Assembly (NCBI RefSeq): GCF_041053105.1
Contig: NZ_CP163444.1
Span: forward strand, 7,658,501 to 7,722,500
Reading direction: 5' to 3'
DNA: 64,000 nt
DNA from: Streptomyces sp. R44
Lineage (GTDB): Bacteria > Actinomycetota > Actinomycetes > Streptomycetales > Streptomycetaceae
Shown in pieces: positions 58,320-64,000 of the stretch. The position numbers and the translations under genes were made by a program. Position 1 is the first letter of the stretch. Each line of letters begins with the position of its first letter. The notes below the pieces were generated by a model that was not told where the DNA came from, ran no database searches, and saw only the letters and a list, made by a program, of their open reading frames with translations.

Positions 58320-60479
58320 TCAAAGATCGTCCACGAGCAGGGCCTGCTCCGCCCAGATCACCTTCCCCTCGCGGCCGTGCCGTGTGCCCCAGCGCTTGGC
58401 GAACTGGGCGACGAGGAGCAGTCCGCGGCCGCCCTCGTCGTATGTACGGGCGCGTCGTAGGTGTGGGGCGGTGCTGTTGGCGTCGAAGACCTCGCAGGTC
58501 AGCGTGGACTGAAGGATCATCCGCAGTCGGATCGGGCTCTTGCCGTAGCGGATCGCGTTCGTCACGAGTTCACTGACGATGAGCTCGGTGGTGAAGGACA
58601 GCTCGTCGAGGCCCCAAGCGGTCAGCGTGTCGGAGGCGAAGCGGCGCGCCCCGGCCACGGCAGCCGGGTCCGAGGGGAGGTCGAGGGTTGCCACGTGGTC
58701 CGCGTCGAGCGACATGGTGCGGGCCACCAGGAGGGCGATGTCGTCGACGGGGCGCTGGGGCAACAGTGCGGCGATCAGTCGGTCGCAGACCTCGTCCGGT
58801 GACTCGGACTCCTGGGTGAGGACGTCGCGCAGCAGCTCGCGAGCGGTGTCGACGTCGCGTGTACGGCTCTGGATGAGGCCGTCGGTGAACAGGACCAGCA
58901 GGCTCCCTTCTGCCAGTTCGAACTGCACGGTCTCGAAGGGGAGTCCCCCCAGGCCCAGCGGCGGGCCGATCGGCATCTCCGGGAACTCGACGGACCGGGA
59001 GCCGGAGGTGTCGCCCTCGCGGTCCGGGGGAGCGGCCACGGCCGGCAGGACGTGTCCGGCGCTGGCCAGCGAACACACGCGGGAGACGGGGTCGTAGACC
59101 GCGTAAAGGCAGGTGGCGCTGGTCTCGCCCGCATCCTCCCCCTCCTCGTGCTGGAGGCGGATGACCACGTCGTCCAGGTGCGTGAGAAGTTCGTCGGGCA
59201 TCAGGTCGATGTCGGCGAAGGCACGCACCGCCATGCGGAGGCGGCCCATCGTGGCGGCGGCGCGCAGTCCGCGTCCGACGACATCGCCCACGACGAGGGC
59301 CACTCGGGCTCCGGACAGAGGGATCACGTCGTACCAGTCGCCGCCCACGCCGGCGCGGGAGCCACTGGGCAGGTAGCGTGAGGCCGCGACGACGGCGGAC
59401 TGCTCCACCGTGTGCCGCGGCAGCAGGCTCCGCTGGAGGGTGAGCGCGGTGGAACGTTCGTTGGTGTACCGGCGGGCGTTGTCGATGGACACCGCCGCTC
59501 TGGCTGCGATCTCCTGGGCGAGGAGGAGGTCGTCCTCGTCGAAGGGCGCGCTGCTTCCCGTACGGAAGAACTGGGCGAGGCCCAGTGTCTCCCCACGGGC
59601 CGCCAGGGGAAGCAGCATGGCCGAGTGGAACTCACCGCGCGGGTGGCCTCCGCTTGCGTCGTACGAGGCGTCGGATGCCCCGACGCGGCGTAGTACGGGC
59701 GTGCCGGTCGCCAGTGCACGGGCCGGCTCCGATTCCGCCGGGTAGCTGTGTGTCCGTCCGGTCGGTACGGGGAACTCCGTGGTGCCGTCGTCCGGTACGG
59801 ACCGCTGGGCGACGCGGCGGAGCGGTGACGGCTCCGACGGTGGCGACGCGTCCTCGTCGTCGAGGACGGAGGCGAGGAGGTCTACGGTGGTGAAGTCGGC
59901 GAAGCCTTCGCCGCCGACGTCCACCAGTTCCTGGCAGGTGCGGCCGATGTCGAGCGTGGTTCCGATGCGCCGGCCTGCCTCGTTGGCCAGGAGAAGCCGC
60001 CGCTGCAGCCGGCGGTCGCGTTCCTCCTGGTAGGCCGCGACGACGCCTACGGAACTGCGGTCGACGTACTCGAAGCCCGTCTCGATGAGCCGGACCGCCA
60101 CGGCGTTGATCAGCTCCGGGTCGTCGGTGAACCGCGGTACCTCCGCCTGGATCAGCCGCAGCAGGCCGACGTGACCGAGCCGGTAGGCGCGCAGGAGGGT
60201 GCTGATCGGCACCCCGTTGCGGGCGAACCTCCGAGCGAGCTCGACGGACTGGGGCGGGGGCGCGGCCTCTGCCGCTTCCGGGCCGTGTTCGAGCACTGCC
60301 AGGAGCGCGGTGACGTGCCCGGCCGTCTCCTCGGACGCGAAAGCGGCGATGTCCTCGTACTGCCACAGCTCGGGAAGCTCGCCGCGAGTGAACCGCAAGA
60401 CGGCGTCGACCGCCTCGTCCGTCCGAGGCCTGAGCTCCTGAGCCAGACGCCGGAGGAGCGCGTCGACATCGGTCCTCAT
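58320..60479 (-). CDS. Multi-domain PP2C (SpoIIE) phosphatase with GAF and RsbW-like kinase domains
   Basis: The 719-residue protein has an N-terminal RsbR/CdaR-like region (1-150), a GAF domain (about 155-335, VDNARR helix at its end), a SpoIIE phosphatase domain with metal-binding GVGGDWYDV, VVGDVVGRG and VDDIALLVART, and a C-terminal HATPase domain (ELIVSELVTNAIRYGKSP, GGRGLLLVAQFAK). Streptomyces has many such kinase-phosphatase proteins that act on anti-sigma/anti-anti-sigma partners. Start ATG 60479 is preferred over GTG 60515, which has no SD. It is divergent from the symporter gene pair with site E between them. Confidence 0.84.
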   Translation of the reverse strand: MRTDVDALLRRLAQELRPRTDEAVDAVLRFTRGELPELWQYEDIAAFASEETAGHVTALLAVLEHGPEAAEAAPPPQSVELARRFARNGVPISTLLRAYRLGHVGLLRLIQAEVPRFTDDPELINAVAVRLIETGFEYVDRSSVGVVAAYQEERDRRLQRRLLLANEAGRRIGTTLDIGRTCQELVDVGGEGFADFTTVDLLASVLDDEDASPPSEPSPLRRVAQRSVPDDGTTEFPVPTGRTHSYPAESEPARALATGTPVLRRVGASDASYDASGGHPRGEFHSAMLLPLAARGETLGLAQFFRTGSSAPFDEDDLLLAQEIAARAAVSIDNARRYTNERSTALTLQRSLLPRHTVEQSAVVAASRYLPSGSRAGVGGDWYDVIPLSGARVALVVGDVVGRGLRAAATMGRLRMAVRAFADIDLMPDELLTHLDDVVIRLQHEEGEDAGETSATCLYAVYDPVSRVCSLASAGHVLPAVAAPPDREGDTSGSRSVEFPEMPIGPPLGLGGLPFETVQFELAEGSLLVLFTDGLIQSRTRDVDTARELLRDVLTQESESPDEVCDRLIAALLPQRPVDDIALLVARTMSLDADHVATLDLPSDPAAVAGARRFASDTLTAWGLDELSFTTELIVSELVTNAIRYGKSPIRLRMILQSTLTCEVFDANSTAPHLRRARTYDEGGRGLLLVAQFAKRWGTRHGREGKVIWAEQALLVDDL

Positions 60480-60575
60480 AGTGGCATTGTCCGGAAAGGT
60501 GCGGCCGCCTGCCACCGGGTGAGGTGGCGGTCAGGGGGCGGGGGCAATTGACGGACCGCGATCAACCATGCGTAA

Positions 60576-60603
60576 ACTCGAAATCGATTCGGCATCGGTT
60601 TCG
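60576..60603. promoter_or_regulatory. TetR-type operator, site E
   Basis: ACTCGAA-ATCGA-TTCGGCA (60576-60594) is preceded by TAA as in site B. A longer, 10-bp inverted repeat CGAAATCGAT-N5-ATCGGTTTCG (60579-60603, one mismatch) overlaps it. It is located in the 271-bp region between the divergent phosphatase and symporter genes. Confidence 0.6.
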
Positions 60604-60750
60604 ATTGTACGGTCAGCCGCGCCTGCCTCTCCAGCACCCCGGCCCAACAGGTCGGCTGCGGGGGCCACCCGGACCAGCAACGCCCGACGCGGGCCACGGT
60701 GGGACCCGGGCCGTCACCCCAACCCGCACCCTCGCTGCCCGGAGGCTTCC

Positions 60751-61100
60751 GTGCGCTTCCCTTTCGTTCAGGCTCCGCCCGGCGGTCCGCCCGCATCGAC
60801 ACGCGACGCCGACGGTGCCGCGCGGCGCGTCCGGCGAGCATTCCTGGTCGCCAACGCAGTGCCCCTCGCCACAGGTGTCGTCCTGTCCTGCTCCACAACC
60901 CTTTCCGGGACCCACGTGTACGGGCGGCTCACGCTCGGCCTCATGGGGGAATCCTGCAACTCGGTGTCTTCCTCGCTGCCGTGGGGTGGTACGAGGACCG
61001 GTCGACGCGGCTGTGCGATCCCGCCGAGCAGCCCCTGGCTTCCGGCCGGCCCCACGCCGGTCCTGTGAGTACGTCATCCACGCGAGAGTCCGGGCGGTGA
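60751..61100 (+). pseudogene. DUF485-type small membrane protein, frameshifted
   Basis: GTG with GGAGG 6 nt upstream starts MRFPFVQAPPGGPPASTRD, then RRVRRAFLVANAVPLATGVV and LSGTHVYGRLTLGLMG. The sense then continues in the next frame: GILQLGVFLAAVGWYEDRST and RLCDPAEQPLASG. One G in a run (ATG followed by GGGG at about 60943-60948; six Gs expected, five seen) restores a 116-residue two-helix protein, the small partner found next to ActP-type symporters. Real decay or sequencing error cannot be told apart. Confidence 0.7.
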
Positions 61101-61104
61101 CCCG

Positions 61105-62726
61105 GTGACGACTCCGCTCCTCCTGAGTTCGGGCGTACTCGACCCCGTCGGCTCGGCCGCCCGGGCTTCCGTGATCAGTGCCTTCCTGGTCTTCATCGGC
61201 CTGTGCCTGCTGTGGGTCTTCACCCTCGCGAGCCAGGATGACCGTCCGGAGAACCTCTACGTTGCCGACGGTCCCTCTCGCCGGTCTTCAACGGCTTCGC
61301 CCTGGCAGGTGAGTTCATCACGGTCGTCGCCCTGTTCGCGATCTCGGGGGCGATCGCCCTCTTCGGTTACGACGGGTTCGCCTCTGCCGTCGACAGCGTC
61401 CTCGCGCTCGGTGCGCTGCTCCTCCTCGCGGGGAGGATCCGTGCCAGCGGGCACTACACGCTCGGCGGCCTGTTCTCCCTGCGCGCGTCGGGCCGGGGAC
61501 CGCGCACGGCGGCAGCAGTGGTGACGCTCGTCATCACGATCCCCCTGCTCATCGTCCAGCTACGGGCCGCCGGCATCAGCGCGGCCCTCCTGCTCGGCAT
61601 GTCGAGCAACGCGGCCCAGGTGCTCTGCACGGTGCTGATGGGTTGCCTCGTGGCCTGCTTCGCGGGGGTGGCGGACCTGAGGGGCACCAGCTTCGTGCAG
61701 GTCGTCAAGGTACCTGTCACGCTGGTGACGCTCGCGGTGGTCGCCCTGCTCGCCCTGCGAAAGTTCTCGTGGAGCCCGGGCGCCCTGCTCTCGGCCGCGG
61801 TGGAACAGAGCACGGATCCGGACGCGTATCTGAGCAGGGGGCTCTGGGCGCACACGGCGGGCCTCGGCCCTGTGAACACGATCAGTGACCACGTCGTCGT
61901 CGTCCTCGGCACGGCGATGATGCCCCACCTGATCCTCCGTGTCGCCGCCGCGCGGAACGGGTGGTGCGCACGCCGGTCCACGAGCATCGCGGTGGGTCTC
62001 ACGAGTGCCTTCTACCTCCTCCTGATCACGGTGGGATTCGCGGCGGCGGCCGTGGTCGGCAGCGAGGTGATCGGTGGGGTCGACGCGAACGGTCAGGGGG
62101 CCCCGATCCTGCTCGCCTCCGGCGTCCTCGATCGGGCGTCGACGGCACGCGTGGTCCTCATCACCGTGATGGCGTGCCTCGCCTTCCTCGCCGTGCTGAC
62201 AGCGGTGACCAGCGTGACCTTCGCCGCCGCCGTCTCCCTCACGCGTGACGTCATCGTCAGGAACGGCCGCCCCCTCACGGATCAGGGCGAGATCCGGGCT
62301 CTTCGCTCGGTCGTCGTCGCCCTTTGTGTGGGCGGGCTGGCGCTGTCCGTCGCCGTCAGCCAGTACCCCGTCGAGTTCCTGGTCACCTTCTCGCTGAGCG
62401 TCGCGGCGACGTGCGTCTTCCCCGCGCTCGTCTACTCCTTCTACTGGCCGGGGTTCAACCGCCGAGGGCTGTCGTGGTCGGTCTACGGCGGGCTGTTCCT
62501 CTGCACGGTCCTCACGTTCTGCTCACCCGTGGTCTCCGGCACCGACTACGCACTGTGGCCGGAAGCGGCGTTCGACTGGTACCCCTTCCACACTCCCGGT
62601 CTGTTCTCCGTCCCGGTGGCTTTCCTCCTCGGAAGGCTCGGCAGCAGGAGGCCGTCCCGGCGGGAGGAGGGGGATTCTCGAAATCCCGGTCACGACCGGG
62701 TGGAGGCAGAGAGAACCGGGTGGTGA
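61105..62726 (+). pseudogene. Solute:sodium symporter (ActP-like SSS family), frameshifted near N-terminus
   Basis: GTG 61105 begins TM1 (RASVISAFLVFIGLCLLWVF) and ASQDDRPENLYVAD, the typical SSS start. After that at about 61268 the frame shifts; PVFNGFALAGEFITVVALFA and ISGAIALFGYDGFASAVDSV continue in another frame to the stop at 62726. One C after GAC (expected GACCGG, seen GACGG) would restore the gene. The rest has about 12 helices and ActP features (GLGPVNTISDHVVVVLGTAM, in part). ActP transports acetate and related short acids; for this one the solute is unknown. 4 bp separate it from the DUF485 gene. Confidence 0.75.
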
Positions 62727-62961
62727 TCGGTTCGCCGGCCGTGCCCGTTCTCACGTAAGAGGCGGCGGACTGCCGGGCGCCGGGTCCGGTCACCTCGGAC
62801 CGCACCGCTGCTCCGACGGCGAGTCGCCGACGCAGGCGGTCGCGGCGCCCCGGCCGACGCAGCAGGTCCTGACAGCGCCTTCCGCCGGTCCCGGCCGGCG
62901 ACGAAGCCTGTCGACTCGTCATCGGCCCCAGCCCGTCGGTGACAGTCGTGCACACATGCGG
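62727..62961. other. Intergenic stretch without gene
   Basis: No convincing coding frame, tRNA or repeat was seen here. A terminator hairpin follows. Confidence 0.4.
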
Positions 62962-62963
62962 AA

Positions 62964-63008
62964 GGGGCCCCGCGGACCTGCCGATAGGAACGGCAGTCCC
63001 GAGGCCCC
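62964..63008. terminator. Hairpin between symporter and FAD oxidase genes
   Basis: GGGGCC (62964-62969) pairs with GGCCCC (63003-63008) and CTGCCG with CGGCAG inside, around a 7-nt loop. It lies between convergent genes and is a likely bidirectional terminator. Confidence 0.55.
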
Positions 63009-63026
63009 CTCTGCCCCATGGCCCGG

Positions 63027-64000
63027 TCAGTTCACCGGAGCCGCGCCGCGTCGGGCGTTCCGCCGGCTTCCGTTGATCCGGTCGTTGATCCGGTCGACAG
63101 TCCAGATGGTCCGCAGTCCTGGAGCCCCCATCATCACGGGGCGTCCGAACTTGGGCTTCTTCACCCAGAGAGCCTTCAGGTCCTCGTGCTGTTCTCCGTC
63201 CACGATGTGGTCGGCGATGAGCGAGCCGAGGTACGGCGCCTGGGCCAGGCCGTGGCCGTTGCAGGCGACCGAGTAGAAGACGTTGTCGTCGATGTTGCCG
63301 GCGAGCGGAAGCCACGACGTCGTGATCCCGATCCATCCGCCCCAGGCGCGCGCTGCCGCGACGTCGGCCAGCGCGGGGAAGCGGGTCTCGAAGCCGCGTG
63401 CGAGGTCGGCGACGACTGCCTCGTCCGGCTTCCTCAGGGGAAGCGGGTAGCTCTTCCCCCGCTGGATCCGACGCACGCCGAACACGATGGTGTTGCGCGA
63501 GGTGAGCCGGTAGTTCTCCATGAAGTTGTGCTGGGTGACCACTCCCGAACGGCTGGTCCAGCCGAGTGCTGCCAGCCGCGCGGGATCGATGGGCTCGGTC
63601 TCCACCTCGGTGACCCAGATCGGCACGGACAGTCGCTTCGGAGCGATCGCCAGCTCGCCGCCGAAGGCGTTCGTCGCGAGCACGAGCTTCCTCGCGCGCA
63701 CCTCACCACCGGGTGTCATGACGGTGATGTGATGGCCGTCCCGCGTGATGTCGGTGACCCTCGTGCGCTCGAAGACCCGGGCACGCGACGAGAGGACGGC
63801 GCGGCGGATGCCCAGGCTGAACTTGCCGGGGTTCATCATCCCGCCGACGGACTCGCGAAAACCGCCGAGGAATCCGCGGGGGATGCCCAGCTCCGCACTC
63901 GTGCCGAGCTCGACCTTCCCGCCGGCCTTCCGCAGGATCTTGGTCACGCGACGCACGCGGCCCATTTGCCCACGGGACACGGCGGCGCAGACGTTGCCGG
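63027..64000 (-). CDS. PuuB/OrdL-like FAD-dependent amine oxidoreductase, 5' end outside window
   Basis: At least 324 residues of the C-terminal part are visible; the frame is open to the right edge, so the N-terminal FAD motif is beyond the window. Visible blocks are LVLATNAFGGELAIAP, the substrate-domain TQHNFMENYRLTSRNTIVFG, the segment AWGGWIGITTSWLPLAGNID and the closing FAD contact FYSVACNGHGLAQAPYLG. These fit the DAO superfamily near gamma-glutamylputrescine oxidase and other glycine/D-amino acid oxidases. With the island's amine oxidase and imine-reductase-like enzyme, an amine substrate is favoured, but which is unknown. Confidence 0.8.
   Translation of the reverse strand, partial: GNVCAAVSRGQMGRVRRVTKILRKAGGKVELGTSAELGIPRGFLGGFRESVGGMMNPGKFSLGIRRAVLSSRARVFERTRVTDITRDGHHITVMTPGGEVRARKLVLATNAFGGELAIAPKRLSVPIWVTEVETEPIDPARLAALGWTSRSGVVTQHNFMENYRLTSRNTIVFGVRRIQRGKSYPLPLRKPDEAVVADLARGFETRFPALADVAAARAWGGWIGITTSWLPLAGNIDDNVFYSVACNGHGLAQAPYLGSLIADHIVDGEQHEDLKALWVKKPKFGRPVMMGAPGLRTIWTVDRINDRINGSRRNARRGAAPVN

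Noticed and set aside
1..64000. A CRISPR array, tRNA or rRNA gene
   Set aside because: No spaced direct repeats, cloverleaf or conserved rRNA stretch was seen on either strand by eye.

Overview
The window reads as chromosomal DNA of a Streptomyces or close relative. GC is very high, codons end in G or C, GTG and TTG starts are common, genes overlap by 4 bp (GTGA, ATGA, TTGA), and the families present (SARP/AfsR-type ATPase, RsbW-like kinase, Lsr2-like protein, SpoIIE phosphatase, glutamate ABC operon) are typical of the genus. No rRNA, tRNA or CRISPR array was seen.

Layout. 1-9.4 kb: the end of a secreted GH8 glycoside hydrolase, an FAD aromatic monooxygenase, an Lsr2-like DNA-binding protein, a TrmO-type tRNA methyltransferase, an OmpR-type two-component system whose 3' end carries a MITE-like hairpin, a SnoaL-like secreted protein and an MFS exporter. 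9.5-13.9 kb: a secreted penicillin-binding-type hydrolase, a large inverted-repeat element, an RsbW-like kinase, a carboxyltransferase and a cyclic-nucleotide-domain protein. 14-17.3 kb: a four-gene glutamate-type ABC uptake operon. 17.3-26.4 kb: two sulfite-oxidase-like molybdoenzymes around an Eis-type acetyltransferase and an AfsR-like ATPase, then NAD synthetase, a glyoxalase-fold protein and an SGNH hydrolase. 26.5-28.8 kb: an osmoprotectant ABC operon. 28.9-39.6 kb: a proline-iminopeptidase-like hydrolase, a GntR/LacI regulator with an aminosugar-like SIS/PIG-L pair (the latter frameshifted), a thioredoxin-reductase-like protein divergent from an XRE-cupin regulator, and a quinone reductase with two overlapping acyl-CoA dehydrogenases. 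39.6-44.8 kb: a five-gene nickel/peptide ABC operon preceded by a close match to the Nur box, so nickel uptake is the best prediction. 45-49.2 kb: a MacB/FtsX-type ABC exporter with its own NarL-type two-component system.

At about 49.9 kb the character changes. A secreted-protein gene ends abruptly and is followed by tandem 11-bp repeats and the fragment of a tyrosine integrase. From there to the right edge the DNA looks like a partly decayed genomic island: gene remnants, several single-base frameshifts, and a set of redox genes (flavin amine oxidase, metallo-beta-lactamase-fold hydrolase, imine-reductase-like dehydrogenase, PuuB-like FAD oxidase, DUF485/solute:sodium symporter pair). Five 19-bp operator-like sites of the form TCGAA-N5-TTCGA lie at 53.4, 57.0, 57.1, 58.2 and 60.6 kb, one of them over the start of a TetR gene. 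The simplest reading is a TetR-controlled regulon for uptake and oxidation/reduction of an unknown amine-like compound. This regulon is the most novel thing in the window; its substrate is unknown.
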